64,000 bases of DNA from Nageia nagi (GCA_050084985.1 JBITNC010000001.1:170624001-170688000); one strand, 5' to 3'; shown: positions 35,945 to 48,775, numbered from the stretch's first letter. Notes: a model not told the origin generated them from the sequence alone. A program made the numbers and translations.

Positions 35945-38018
35945 TTTCATTTAAATATCATTTAAATATTTAAATATGAAGTATTCATTCATTCTTAACT
36001 CCCCCTTAAGGTCAACTTTACCATCCTAAGAAATTATATAGGTTCATATATTCTTTCATATAGGTTCAGATATTCTTTCATACAAAGTTGACATCATATA
36101 GTAGTAATGTCGTTTAAAGATTTAAAGATGAAGTATTCACTCATACTTCACTCCCCCTTAAGGTCAACTTTACCACCCTAAGCAATTATATAGGTTAATA
36201 TATTCTTTCATATAGGTCAATATATTATTTTATATGAAGTTGACATCGTATAGTAGTAATAAGTACCCCCCTTAAGGGCAACTTCATTAGAATAAAGACA
36301 TAAATAAAGGATCCAAAGGGATTAAATAAGATTTGATAACATAGTTCTATATACATAGCATGTAACATTCTTATCTTAATGTAAGTAAGCATCCATGTAA
36401 TTAAAATAATAACATATGTCTTAGTGGTAACCAACATGTGGCAAGTGTAAAGCATTTGTGGCATGTGTAAGTTAAAGGGGTAAATTGTAAATAAATTATG
36501 CATGGGAAGCTTTTGTACATGAGAGATTAATAAAGAATTTAGATTGGAATTCTTAGTGCAACTTACTGATTAAGAAAAAATGTAGGTGAGGAGAGCCTAA
36601 AAGACATTTGTTGGTGAGTATCAATTGAGTGCATAGTTCACTTTTGTAGACTTAGTTGTCATGCTTTAAGAATTTTAGCAATGAAGCAAAGCAACCACAT
36701 AAGATGGATTAAGATTTTCCATAGAGTTAGAGGTTAGGTACAACATGCTCTAATATATTTGTAATATTGTTACATTTGGGTCTTATTTACCTCACACAAG
36801 TGACTTAGCAAAGAAGAAAAAAAGAAAACTTACACATTACTTTTTTGTTAACATGATCTAACCCTCAAAATATTGTGAACAATTTATTTCTCTTCCAATT
36901 TATTAGTGTGTCATTATTATTTTTCTTCTTACCTTTTGGGTTACTCCAAGTTTCTAATGATAAAATTAATTATAATTGATGAATAATGGTTAAAAATTTG
37001 CTCCATTAAACTGTTACGAACAGGTGTTCACCACACATAAGTAGCTAATATTTTTTATCAAAATATTAAGGAAATAACCAAGAATATTTTTCTTTCCATG
37101 AAAAAATTAAGACAAGTTTTCTTGTCATTAAGGTAGTAACCAAATAAGTTCATACATTGTCAACTTGACCATACCACTAGTCAAAATGTATAATGATAAG
37201 AATCATCTTGACCATACTAGTAGTCAATATGCATAGTTCACAAACACCAAATGCCATCTAAAATGCATATATTTTTATCCATTTATAAACATGTTGAATT
37301 GGAAGTTTAAGGTCTCTAAAAATAAACTATAACCTAAATAAATAAAAATTGCCAACTTGACTATGCCACCTAGTTAAGATGCATAAGCCATAAATCACAA
37401 CAACAACAAAAATGTCATCTTAACCATGCTACTAGTCAAGATGCATATGATGGAAGAAGGTAGTATTAATCTAGTAGTCATGGATTTAATTTTTATCAAT
37501 GGAAAAACATTGCAATGTAGGATAGAGGTAAATATTTTTAACCACTCCAATACTTTGAAATCATGAAGAAGGGCAAACCTTTTTAACCACTCCAATACTT
37601 GGTAGTCATGGAGAAGGGAAAACCTTTTTAACCACTCCAAGAGTTTGCAATTTTGGATAAGTGCAAACCTTTTAAATACTCTATCCATTACAACTCTTTA
37701 CCAAAAAAGAATGTAAAGAGGAATAAGTTTTCCATACATGGAAAAAGATTGACATAATATTTTTAAAAAATTCAAATATAGATATAACTTCTCCACTGAG
37801 AAGCAATATAACTTCATAAAATGATAAATAATCCATCAAGTTATATTATATTAATTTATAATTACATAAGGTTTTTATATATTTCCAATTTGAATCATCA
37901 CTTAAGTATTTATAAAAAAAATGTAGAAGAGTTAATCATTGGTTGCTTAATCCATAAGATTATCATCAATCTATTTAAGGCATTTATTTAAATTTTAATA
38001 AAGCAAAACCTTAACATA

Positions 38019-38078
<60 letters not shown>

Positions 38079-39540
38079 CCTTTATGAGGTTAAGTTCATG
38101 AACAAGATTAAGTAGGCTTTGAATGCTTATCATAGTAGTATGAAGCATTTATAACAAGGTATTATGAAGATATATTATGCTCATAATATACTTAATTGCA
38201 TACCAAATCATAAAAAAAGGATTTAGAGTTTATACATACAACACATAGTAAGCATATGTTAGTTGTATACATGATCTTGTTATAAATATTCTTCTACTCG
38301 TAACATTGTTAAAGATAAAAACTAGTAGAGATGTTGCTTAACACAATATTCTTTGAATGAATTAAGGATTTTTATGAGTAGCATTTAATTTAAAAGATTT
38401 TAATTCCTTATAGATCATAGAAAAATACTCAAACAATATTTTATTCTCAATTACCAGGTTATTTCACTCTTCCATAAGCAAATCAAATTCCTTCTTGTAC
38501 ATTACTCTCTTCCTTTTAAGCATATAACATTTGTGGTTGGTAACATATAATTATTAGTGTAAATACAAGACTTTATGCTCAAGTAAAGAGGTATTTGCCA
38601 TAACTTCAGATGATAATCCTTCCCCAATGTTAGTTGGAGTAATATTAAATGGAACATTAATCCAAATATAGCATAAAGCATTCAATAGACCATGGATAAG
38701 AGGATTAGGTGGAGCATGGATAAGAGGATTAGGTAGATCATGGATCATATGATTAAGTAGAATATGTAATGAAGCATTGAGTGAAGCATTAGAAGGAACA
38801 TTAAGAAAAGGATTAGACAAAACATGATCCTCTTCAAAACTAAGATGTGTTGGATACTTTCCTACCATGGCTAATTTGTACCTCCATATTCGAATGAATA
38901 TCTCTATTTATGGTCATTTGAATGAAGAAAGTGGGTGTGTAATATTAAACATCATAAATGTAAGCGATAAGGCCACCATATATTTCTTACGAAAATAAAA
39001 TCCTCATCACATCAAGCATGTCGAAGCACCATTAATGTAGGTAGTAAGATCACCATATATTTCTTATAAAAAAAATAAAATCTTCACCACATTAAGCATG
39101 TCAAATCACCATTATTATAGGTGTTAATATCACCACATAAGTATATAGTAATTAATTACAAATATATCGATGGCACAAAAAATATCTAATCATTCAATGT
39201 ATACTTTCTACATAGACATCGTTATGGAGTCTCGTTCTTCTCCTATCAAAAAAGAGAAGACAATCATATTATATTAAGATATATTATGTTATCATGAATC
39301 AATTTATAAACTAGTAATGCTATTTTACAAATTGTGTGCCACAAGCTATAAAAAAAGTTAACTTGACTATGCCACTAGTCAATATTTTACAAGCCTTATA
39401 CCACATAATATCAACTTGACTATACATTAGTCAAGATTTACAAACCACAAGTTCATTAATCCACTAAAAGTGAAATGGCCATCCATAGATAAACACATTA
39501 ACAAGGATAAATAGCCATTATCAACAATACTATTGCATGA
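35945..39540. repeat. Block B2, second copy of E4 interior
   Basis: Collinear with 26418-29979. It starts abruptly after segment S and ends abruptly at the second S copy, with no LTR, PBS or PPT. It includes the tandem dimer (35968, 36123), the six stem-loop motifs (37164-37184, 37207-37227, 37356-37378, 37419-37440, 39362-39382, 39415-39435) and an expanded AC/TA microsatellite. Confidence 0.9.
38020..38078. repeat. (CA)n(TA)n compound microsatellite
   Basis: About 23 CA units followed by about 6 TA units; the B1 counterpart has roughly half the CA units and no comparable TA run. Confidence 0.92.
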
Positions 39541-42508
39541 AATATTTAGGGATTAGAGTTTAAGATTTAATATTAAATATTTAGGATTTATGGTTTAAGG
39601 TTTAGGGTGTAGTGTTTAAGATATAAGATTTATGAAATGGGATTTATTATTTAGGGTATAGGGATTTAGGGATTAGGGTTTAAAGATTAAGGATTCTAGT
39701 TTATGGTATAATATTTAGAGTTTAATGTTTAGGTTATAGGGTTTAGGGATTAAAGATTAAGATTTAGGGTTTAGGATTTAGGGATTAGGTATTAGGGTTT
39801 ATGATATATTATTTAGTGTTTAGGGTTTATGATATTAGGATCTAAGATTTAATATTTAGGGTTTAGTGTTTAGTATTTAAGGTTTTACATTTTAATGTAT
39901 AGTATTTATGATTTAAGGTTTAGGGGATATGGTATAGGATTTAGGGTTTATGGTATAATGCTTAGGGTTTAAGTTATATGGTATAAGGTTTAGGGATTAG
40001 GGTTTAGGGTGTAGGGTATAAGATTTAGTGTTTAGGGTTTAGTATTTATGATTTATTATATAGGGTTTAGTATATAGGGTTTACTATTTAATTAAGGTTA
40101 ATAATTTTAATTTAAGGTTAAAAATATTGAATTAATGTTTAAAATGTTGAGTTATTATTAAAAATATTAACTAAGGTTACAAATGTTGAATTAAGTTTAA
40201 AAATATCATACAATCAGGTTAAAAATATCGTAAGATTAGGTTTAGTATAGGGTTTAATGTTTAGAGACAAGAGACTAGGGTTTAGGATTTTGTTTAAGGT
40301 ATAAGGTTTAGGATTTAGGGATTAGAGTATAAGGTTTAGGATATAAGGTTTAAGGATTAGGTTTAGTGTTTATGATTATGTTTAGATTTAGTATTTAAGG
40401 TATAGGTTTAATGTTTAGGAATAAGAGTTTAAGGTTTAGGGTTTAGGGCTTAGGGATTAGAATTTAAGGTTTAGTGTATAAGGTTCATGATAGGGTAAGG
40501 TTTAAGGATTAGGGTTTGGGGCTTAAGGTTTAGGTAGGATTTTTTACAAAAAAAAAAAAATCTAATTATATTTAAAAAGGCTATTTCAATTAGTTTTGAA
40601 ATCCTAAAAAATAACAAAAATTTTATAAATAGGATTTATGGTATATGGTTTAGGATTAGTTTTAAGGTATAGGGTTTAAGGCTTTTAGTATAGGGTTTAG
40701 GGATTAGGGTATATGGTTTAGGGTTTAGATTTTATGGTATAAGGTTAGGGTTTATGATATATAGGTTTAGGTTTTAGTGTTTAAGATTTAATATTTAGTA
40801 TTTAAGATTTAGTGTATAGGGTTTAAGGTTTAAGGGATTAGTGTTTAAGGTTTGGGTTATGGTTTATGATTTATGATTTATGGTATATAGTTTAGTGTTT
40901 AGGGCTTAGTATTTAGTATTTAGGATTTACAATTTAGTGTATATAAGGTTTAGGTTTAAGGATTATGGATTAGGATTTAGGGTTTAATGTTTAGTGTGTA
41001 AGGTTTAGTATTTATGGTATAGGGTTTAGGGTTTAATATTTAGGTTTAGGGTATAAAAAATTAGGATTTAGGGTTGAAGGTTTAGGGATTAAGCTTTAAG
41101 GTTTAGGAATTAGGGATTAGTGATTACTATTTAAGGTTTAGTATTTAGCGTAAATGATTTTGGGATTAAGGTTTAGGGCATAATATTTTGTATTTATATT
41201 TTAGGGATTAGATATTAGCATTTAAGGTATAGATTTAATTATTTAGTATTTAGGGATTAATATTTAAGATTTACAATTTAGTGTATACAATTTAAGGTTT
41301 AGGTTTCATGTTTAGGGTATAGGTTTTAGGGATTAGGGAATATGATTTATGGTATATATTTTACTATTTAGTGCTTAAGGTTTAGAGATTAAGATTATGG
41401 TTTAGTATTTAGGGTTTAATGTTTAGGGTTTATGATTTAGTGTATAGGGTTTATGGTATAAGGATAGTGTTTAATATTTAGGGTTTAAGGATTATGAATT
41501 AAGGTTTAGGTTTTATGGTGTAGGGTTTAGTGTTTAGGGTTTACAATTTAATGTATAAGGTTTAAGGTTTAGGATTTAGGATTTATGCATTAAAGTTTAT
41601 GGTTTATGGTATAAGTTTTAATATTTAGAGTTTAGTGTTTAGTGTATAGGGTTTAGGGTTAAGGATTAAGGTTATGGTTTAGGGTTTATGGCTAAGGATT
41701 TAGGGAATAAGGTATAGGGTTTAGTATTTAGTGTATAGGATTTACCATTTAGAGTATAATGCTTAGGTTTTAGGGATTAGGTTTAAAATTTAGGGTATAA
41801 AGTTTAGGATTAAGGATTAGGGTAATGTATTTATAGATTAAGGTTTAGGGTTTAATGTTTATGATATAGGGTTTGAGGTTTATGGTATAGAGTATATAAT
41901 TTTGTGTTTAGGGTTTGATGTATAGGATTTTATGTTTAGGGTTTAAGGTTTAAGATTTAGGGATTAGGAATTAGGATTTATGGTATAGGGTTTAAGGTTT
42001 AGGATTTAGGGATTAGGAATTAGGATTTATGTATAGGGTTCAAGGTTTAGTATTTAATATTTAGGATTTAGGGTTTAGGATATAAGATTTTGGTATAGGT
42101 ATATACTTTAAGGATTAGCATTTAGTATTTAGGTATAAGGATTAGATTTAAGGTTTAAGGATAGGGTCTATGGTTTAGGGTTTAGGGATTAGGTTTATGG
42201 ATTAGGGTAGCAAATTTAGGGTTTAGGATTTAAGGTCTAAGGATTATGATTTAGGGATTAGGATTTATTGTTTAGGGTTTATAGTTTGGAGATTAGGGTT
42301 GAAGGATTAGGGTTTAGGGATTAGGGTATAGAATTTAGTATTTAAGATTTAGGGTTTAGGGATTAGAGTTTAAGATTTAAAGATTAAGGTTTAGGGATTA
42401 AGGTATAGGGTTTAAGGTTTATGAACTAGGATTTAGGGTTTATGGATTAGGATTTAGGATGTATAAAGGGTTTATAGGTTTAAGGTTTAGGGATTTAGGG
42501 TTTACATT
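39541..42508. repeat. Degenerate telomere-like array 2 (starts with second S copy)
   Basis: Starts with the S repeat (39545-40189), then continues as TTTAGGG/TTTAAGG/TTTATGG variants on the plus strand with a short AT-rich break at about 40545-40625. Local higher-order duplication: GGGATTAGGAATTAGGATTT occurs near 41965 and 42014. The array fades into AT-rich unique sequence after 42508. Confidence 0.85.
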
Positions 42509-43189
42509 AACAATGTTGAATTAATATAATGTAATGTGATGTAATTATTTCCTTACAATTTCACAAATGTGCATCAAACAACTTATATGCTTAATTACTT
42601 TGTCATGCAATGTGATATAAATATATTTTTTAATAATTTGATAAATTGATTAAATATTATTAATGTGAGTGGTGTGTAGTAAATTTTTAAAGTATTCATT
42701 TTTTTTAGAATGTATACTAGTCAAGTGTTAAAATAAGGTAGGTTGGTAAAACTATAAGTTAGGTTTACCATGTCTTACAAATGAGTCACATAATAATATA
42801 TTAGAATTGGTCATTACAACTCTACCTTCATTATCAATAATCTAACCCTTATCTAATTAATGTGGGCTATAGGAAAGATAAGGTAGATAAAAGGCTTCCT
42901 AGGGGTAAGTGTAGATATGATAATTAAAATGATCCATGAAGTGCAATGGAGTACAAGGAAACTATCATATGAGTAGTTCATGGATACCATCATAGAGGCC
43001 TCAAACCCTCTTAGTTTCATAAATGGAGTTACAAGTCCAAGAATAGGCCATAATAAACTCTCATCTCCCTTATTTATAATCGTCCTACATAGAAAGTGAT
43101 GACTCTTATACTAGGGGGATGATTACTTGAGATAATAATCCTAAATGACTAAACTATTCCACTACCAAGATCTCATGAAATCTCTATAA
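42509..43189. other. No gene seen
   Basis: AT-rich sequence without recognisable frames or repeats. Confidence 0.5.
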
Positions 43190-43676
43190 AACATAATAAA
43201 AATAGCATAAACACAATAGCCAATCTCACAAAGTTGATACTAATATAAAGTGGTTCCTCCAACCATCGGAGTTGACCCAGTAATCTAAGATTTTCTTATT
43301 CTCAAAGAGTACTCTTTTACAATAACTCTTTCTTACTTCTCCTAACAATCCTAGAGCATAAATTTTCTACAAACTTGATTGAGTAATATCAAGGCTATTT
43401 ATTGACCCAAATCCTCCCTTGGTTAACTTTTTTAACCATCATACAATGTCATGACATGCAATACCCTTTTACCCAAGGGGCGTGCTCATGGGATGGAGTG
43501 TAGAAAAAGTTACATTATTTTATTCATAAATTCTTAAAAGGTATATAGGGATACTTTTAAGTATTAGTGAATTTACATTACCATATTCACTAAATACTTA
43601 AGGTATCTAGGATACCTTTAAGTATTAAGTGAATTACATAAAGAGACCTTACAATAATGCATTATACATTCCAACA
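43190..43676 (-). mobile_element. Copia LTR remnant (minus), solo or truncated
   Basis: On the minus strand it starts TGTTGGAATGTATAATGCAT at 43676, as the LTR at 45364 does on plus. The match continues through the GAGCA.GCC.CTTGGGTAAAAGG block and the CTCAAAGAG region to about 43190. The far end and any target duplication could not be fixed. Confidence 0.7.
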
Positions 43677-44779
43677 CTACCATGTGATCAAATCCAAGTG
43701 TAGCTAACTCTATATATGACTCGAATATTATGGAAGTGGAAACTCAAGAAAATTAGAATCAATGGTTGATCATCACCTCCAACTTATTAACGTTCATTTT
43801 AAAGGTAAATTCACATGCATCTAGAAAATAAAGCACACATGTATGCAATATAAATATAAAATATATTTTTACAAATCAAAGAACTAATTTAAATCAATAA
43901 AAAAAATTTAATAAATTAATCTACAAGTCATTAATATATACAAATCACTCCATATTAATATGAAATACAATCAACTCATTTTTTTTTTATAGTTGTGAAA
44001 GATCAAATAATATATAATCATTTAAGAATGTAAATTAAAGTATCCACATTTTTATATGAGGAGATATAAGCATATACATTATTTAAACCATTAACTTAAT
44101 AATATAAATAATATAAATACTCCCAATATACATTTTGGTTCTCCACCTCACCTTGGTTGCTATTGTTTGACATCTTTCAACGAAATTAACTAAATAAAAG
44201 AATAAAAGTTTAGATATTATACAAATATAAAAAATAAAATATGACATTCTATGTTTAAATTGCTATCAATTTTTTTATTTAATAAATGAATTAATTAATT
44301 AAAAAATTAACTAATTAATAAATTTTATTTTATTATTAAATTAATTAATTTTAATAAATATAACATTAATTTTAGGGTTTTAGGTTAAAATTAAAATATT
44401 AAATTAATTTTATTTTTTAATATTAATTAATTAATTTTATTTTAATATTAATTAGTTATTTTAGGGTTTTATTAGCTTTTTAATTTTCTAAAAAACATGC
44501 CATGTTTTATGTTATTCTTGATGTCTGCCTTGACATGTCCCTAATGCGAAACATCAGGATTTACATCAAAAGGCATTTGAAACCTAATAAAACAAAAGGG
44601 TCATGGCCCACACTTATCATTTTCATTCTAGACATTGGTATTTTAGAGTGAGTGGGAGAAAAAATACAAATTTGATGGGAGACGAAAGATTTCACATGTA
44701 TAGAAGCAAATTCAAAGCCATATTTTCAAGTAAGTATTTTGGAATCAAAATTTTACTGGAAAGTCAAACATTTTTACAT
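43677..44779. other. No gene seen; very AT-rich
   Basis: Includes ATTAATTAATT-type low-complexity stretches at 44270-44460. A 61-codon plus frame at 44603-44788 has no recognisable motif. Confidence 0.5.
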
Positions 44780-45030
44780 AGGGTTTAAGGTTTTTTTCTC
44801 TAGAATTAAATTTTATTATCCTAGGGTTTAGGGTTTTTATTATAGATTGAAATTTTTACTATAAATCAATTTTTTTGGTGTTAGAGTTTAACATTTTACT
44901 CTAGAATTATAATTTTACAATTTTTGGCGCTAAGGTTTAGGATTTTGCTCTAGAATTTTGCAATTTTTGATGCTAGGGTTAAGATTTTGCTATGGAATTG
45001 TATAATATTTAATGCTAGGGTTTAGGATTT
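44780..45030. repeat. Short tandem repeat, ~45-55-bp units with TAGGGTTTA
   Basis: Units of the form TTGGYGCTAGGGTTTAGGATTTTGCTCTAGAATTTTGCAATT (abridged) begin near 44875, 44925, 44968 and 45010 with decay. Each holds a telomere-like AGGGTTTA core. Confidence 0.6.
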
Positions 45031-45317
45031 TAATATATAATATTTTTTAACTATGAAATCTTGCAAAACCTTATGATAGAGTTTTGAAACAACACAATAA
45101 AATAGAAACTAAGATAGAATTTTGGAAAATATATCATAGAAAATAAGAAAATCTCACTCTATCTATGTCGTCTTTCTTCCTCCTTTTTTCTTCCATACTT
45201 TATTCACATGCATCTTCTTTATTTATAGTTAACCATTTTTAAATTAATTTTTAATAAAAAATTAATATAAATTATAAATTATGTAATTATTATAAATTGA
45301 TTAATTCTTATAAATTA

Positions 45318-45363
45318 TCCCCAAGGGGACACCATGGTGACAAAGTGATTCAAATAGGTGGAG
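45318..45363 (+). mobile_element. tRNA-derived SINE-like sequence, left part (A box)
   Basis: CACCATGGTGACAAAGTGATTC resembles a pol III A-box region. The sequence runs on at 48318 if the copia element is removed; the join then places a B-box-like sequence about 30 nt downstream. Confidence 0.45.
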
Positions 45364-45895
45364 TGTTGGAATGTATAATGAATTATTGTAAGATCTCTTA
45401 CTATAATTCACTGAATAGTAAATGTGATAATGTAAATTCACTAATACTTAAAAGTATCTCTTGATACTTTTTAAGTATTTGTGAATATGATAATATAACT
45501 TGTCCTACACTCCATCTCATGAGCATGCCTCTTGGGTAAAAGGAATATCATGATATTGTAAAATAGTTAAAAGAGTGATCCAAAGGAGGATTTTGTCCTA
45601 TAAATAGAAGGCCCTCTCCTTGAGATTACTCACTCAAGTTTGTAGCAAAGTTAATTATGCTCTTATTTAAGTTGTAGAAGAAGTGAGAAAGGGTTGTTGT
45701 AAGAGAATGCTCTTTGAAGAATAAGATCTTATATTAGTGGATGTACTCTTATGGTTGGAGAAATCACTTTACATTGATGTCATCTTATGTGTATGCTATC
45801 TTTGAATGTATGTGTTCTTAATTATTAAAGATTTGAAAATAGTCTTCAAGTGATGTTGGGTAATTAAGAATTAGTTTTGTAGGTGTATTCCATCA
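45364..45895 (+). repeat. Copia 5' LTR
   Basis: Starts TGTTGGAATGTATAATG, ends TATTCCATCA. Contains CCTATAAATAGAAGGCCCTC near 45597, a good TATA-box context for transcription start. Confidence 0.88.
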
Positions 45896-46429
45896 TTTCA
45901 TATCATATTAGGGAGGGTTTGACAAACTATAGTGCAGATGGAATCAAGGCTAGGGTGGGTGATCACCCACATGTCATAAATCTAGTTATGGCGTTGGTCG
46001 CCTATAGACCATGGTTCTAGTCATGGCATTGGTCGGAAAGGCTAAAGAACCTTAAAAAAATTTAAAAACCCTTTTGATTTTTTTAAATATATATAATTCT
46101 TTGATGGATGTCAATACCTTCTCATATATATATATAACAATTTTTTATTTTTTCAAAAAATACATCTTTATTTTAATAAAATAAGATAAATGCATACTTT
46201 CATATTACAAAATTTTAATGTAAAAAATTGTAAAAGTTTATAATATTTTCTTTTTAAAATTAATTTTATCAAACTAACATGTAAATACAAAATATTAGTC
46301 TCATTGAAAAATAACCTATAGGTAATAAAAGAGAGAGAGGTTATACCTTAAAATTGATTTTACCTCACCAATCAAGTAGGAAGAAGAGTCTCCAAGTTGG
46401 AAGGAGTAGGAATGACCTCCAAGATGTTG

Positions 46430-46975
46430 AAGAGGAGCCTCCAAGTATGGATATAGATACCAAATGATGGAACAAGCCTACAAGATTAATTCCTAAGGAT
46501 GTTGAGCACCTCAATGCTATTAAATAAATCTTGAGTTATGTTGCAGGAATGAAGGATCTTGCTCTTAAGTACTCTAAGTTGCCCTTATTTGTTCTCTTAG
46601 GTTACTCAAAATCTGACTATGGGAGAGATAGATATAAAAGGAAATCAACCTATTCTTATGTTTAGCATTAGTTCAAGTGCTATATCTTGATCTTACAAGA
46701 AGAAACTTTCTACTACTCTCTCCATTATAGACGTGGAATATTGAGCCATATCATTCGTGGCCTAGGAAGTTATTTTGCTGAGGCATATTTTGGAAAAATT
46801 TGGGTATGAGCAAGCTCACCCACCTCAATTTTTTTTAGATAATTAGTTAGCTATTTCTTTGGCAAAGAATCCTATTTTCTATTAGAGAATAAAACATATT
46901 GAAATCTAAGCATATTTCATCAAGGAGAAGGTTCTGGATGGTATCCTATAATTGTAGTATTATCCATCAATTTTT
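46430..46975 (+). pseudogene. Copia RT tail / RNase H remnant
   Basis: Reads in shifting frames: KDVEHLNAIK then LSYVAGMKDLALKYS (canonical RYLKGT.DLGL.Y), GYSKSDYGRDRYKRKSTYSY (canonical GYSDSDWAGD...RKSTSGY), LSIIDVEY (canonical LSTTEAEY, near 46722-46745). Finally AKNPIFY.RIKHIEI and KEKVLDG (canonical NP..H.R.KHIEI..HFIRE.V) to 46975. RNase H degrades template RNA during element replication. The Glu of EAEY is kept as E in VEY. Several stops make it inactive; upstream RT, integrase and gag are deleted. Confidence 0.8.
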
Positions 46976-47772
46976 AACTCTATTAAATTATTCAATGAGC
47001 CCCTTTTGAAAGCTCAATTTTGCTAACTTAGGAAGTTTATTAGGTTGGTGAACTTACCCTCAAGGAGGACTGAAGGTTGAATTCCTATTTAATTCATATA
47101 TGTAATGACAACTTTATCTTTAGGAGGATTTTTTGGTTATATAGTGTTGATATTTTATGTGCAACTTCATGGTTATTCCTTTTAGTGTGAAGAATTAGTT
47201 GCATAATTTTTGAATATATAATGGCTTGTGCTAGCACTATTTCAATTATCTATATGTGAAGAACTAATATATTATTTTTGGCACTAGTTAGTTATCTATA
47301 TGTGAGGAACTTATTGATCAACATATATTTTCTATATAGTAGATGACTATAAGTATTTTTTTGGTATCTTTGTGATGACTTATAATGCACCATTTATCAA
47401 TTTAAGGATGTCATTAATTGATTCATTTATCTTATGTTAATATGAATAGTTATATGATGTATATAACTAATCTTATTAAGAGCTGCTTGTAGCTTGTAGG
47501 TTTCTTTTAAAAGTATAGAGTACCTACTTTGAGTAGGTAGGCTCATGGAGGCTCATCATGTCAACTTGTTATAGAATGAATACTTTGTATAATGAAACCA
47601 ATTACAATTAATGATTGTATTGTAAACCATTTTGTAAATGGTAAAGTAGTGAGTCTCAATATAAGATCTTACTTATTTCTCAAAGATGTAAATGTTCTCA
47701 TCTTCGATTATATCTTTATGGAGGAGAACTCTCTCTTTCTTTTCTCCTTCTTCACTTTATCCCAATATTGCA

Positions 47773-47783
47773 TTAAGGGGAAG
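47773..47783 (+). promoter_or_regulatory. Copia polypurine tract
   Basis: TTAAGGGGAAG abuts the 3' LTR. Confidence 0.75.
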
Positions 47784-48317
47784 TGTTGAAATATATAATG
47801 CACTATTGTAAGGTCCCTTAATGTAATTTACTTAATAGTGAATATGATAATGTAAATTCATTAATACTTAAAAATTTTCCTATATACCTTTTAAGTATTT
47901 GTGAATATGATAATGTAACTTTTCCTAGACTCCATCTCATAAGCATGCCCCTTAGGTAAAAGGGTTATGCATATCATGACATTGTATGATGGTTAAAAGA
48001 TAGATTTAAAGAAGAATTTTGGCCTATAAATAGAAGGCCTTCTTCTTGAGATTAATCACTCAAGTTTGTAACAAAGTTATGCTCTTGTATTGGTTGTAAG
48101 AGAAGTGAGAAAGGGTTTTTGTAAGAGAGTGCTATTTGGAGAATAAGATCTTAGATTAGTGTATGTACTCTCATGGTTTAAGGAATCACTTTACATTGGT
48201 GTCATCTTGTATGTATGCTATCTTTGAGTGTGTGTGTTCTTAATGCTTAAGGATTTGAAAATAGTCTTCAAATGATTTTAGGTAACTAAGAATTAGTCTT
48301 GTATGCTTGTTCCATCA
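47784..48317 (+). repeat. Copia 3' LTR
   Basis: Direct repeat of 45364-45895 (start TGTTGAAATATATAATG, end TGTTCCATCA); the TATA region CCTATAAATAGAAGGCC is near 48024. Confidence 0.88.
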
Positions 48318-48540
48318 GGGAGGAGGTCGCAAGTTTGAATCCCTTTAATGGATCCTTGGTGGTACTACATGGCTTCAATTTGGATATGTTATGGTTGTAT
48401 TATGACCAATTTGTGAGGCCTAGATAAAAACGCTCATGTAAAGTCTCTCTTGAGAAAAGATCTCAATCATATGTTTGACGAGTAGGATCATGACTCCGAG
48501 AGGATTAGTGGCTATGAATGAAACCTCCTATTGTATAAAA
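48318..48540 (+). mobile_element. tRNA-derived SINE-like sequence, right part (B box)
   Basis: GGAGGTCGCAAGTTTGAATC matches a pol III B box (GGTTCGAATCC) altered by C-to-T. The tail runs to a short A-rich stretch near 48540. An alternative is a decayed tRNA pseudogene. Confidence 0.45.
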
Positions 48541-48775
48541 AATTTAATTATTATAAATTAATATAATTTAATTATTTTTTTATAAATAAATTAATCATTT
48601 ATATTGAAAATTAAAAATTAAAATAAAAATAAAAAATTATTATAAATAAATTTTCTTTTATATTTTTTTTTCAATATAAATGATTAATTCTTATAAATTA
48701 TTAATAATTATTAATTAATTTTAATAAATAAATTATTAATTGATTATAAATTATTAAATAATTCTTATAAATTAG
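48541..48775. other. AT-rich low-complexity stretch, no gene seen
   Basis: TATAAATTAATTAAT-type sequence separating the SINE-like tail from telomere-like array 3. Confidence 0.6.

Larger units (their letters stand above)
45364..48317 (+). mobile_element. Copia LTR element, internally deleted
   Basis: LTRs 45364-45895 (532 bp) and 47784-48317 (534 bp), TGTTG...CATCA. The PPT TTAAGGGGAAG lies before the right LTR, so it runs on plus. Flanks TGGAG and GGGAG differ at one base and probably are the target duplication. A weak initiator-Met PBS remnant follows the left LTR. The 1.9-kb interior keeps only a copia RNase H remnant. A perfect 16-bp palindrome lies at 45955-45970. Confidence 0.85.

Noticed and set aside
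26714-38868. Open frames repeated in B1 and B2 (e.g. 26714-26971/36225-36503, 29098-29316/38554-38868)
   Set aside because: Their duplication follows from the B block duplication; composition is AT-driven and no motif is recognised, so conservation is not evidence of coding.
48318-48350. Functional tRNA gene
   Set aside because: B-box-like sequence only, CG sites decayed, no cloverleaf or acceptor stem can be built.
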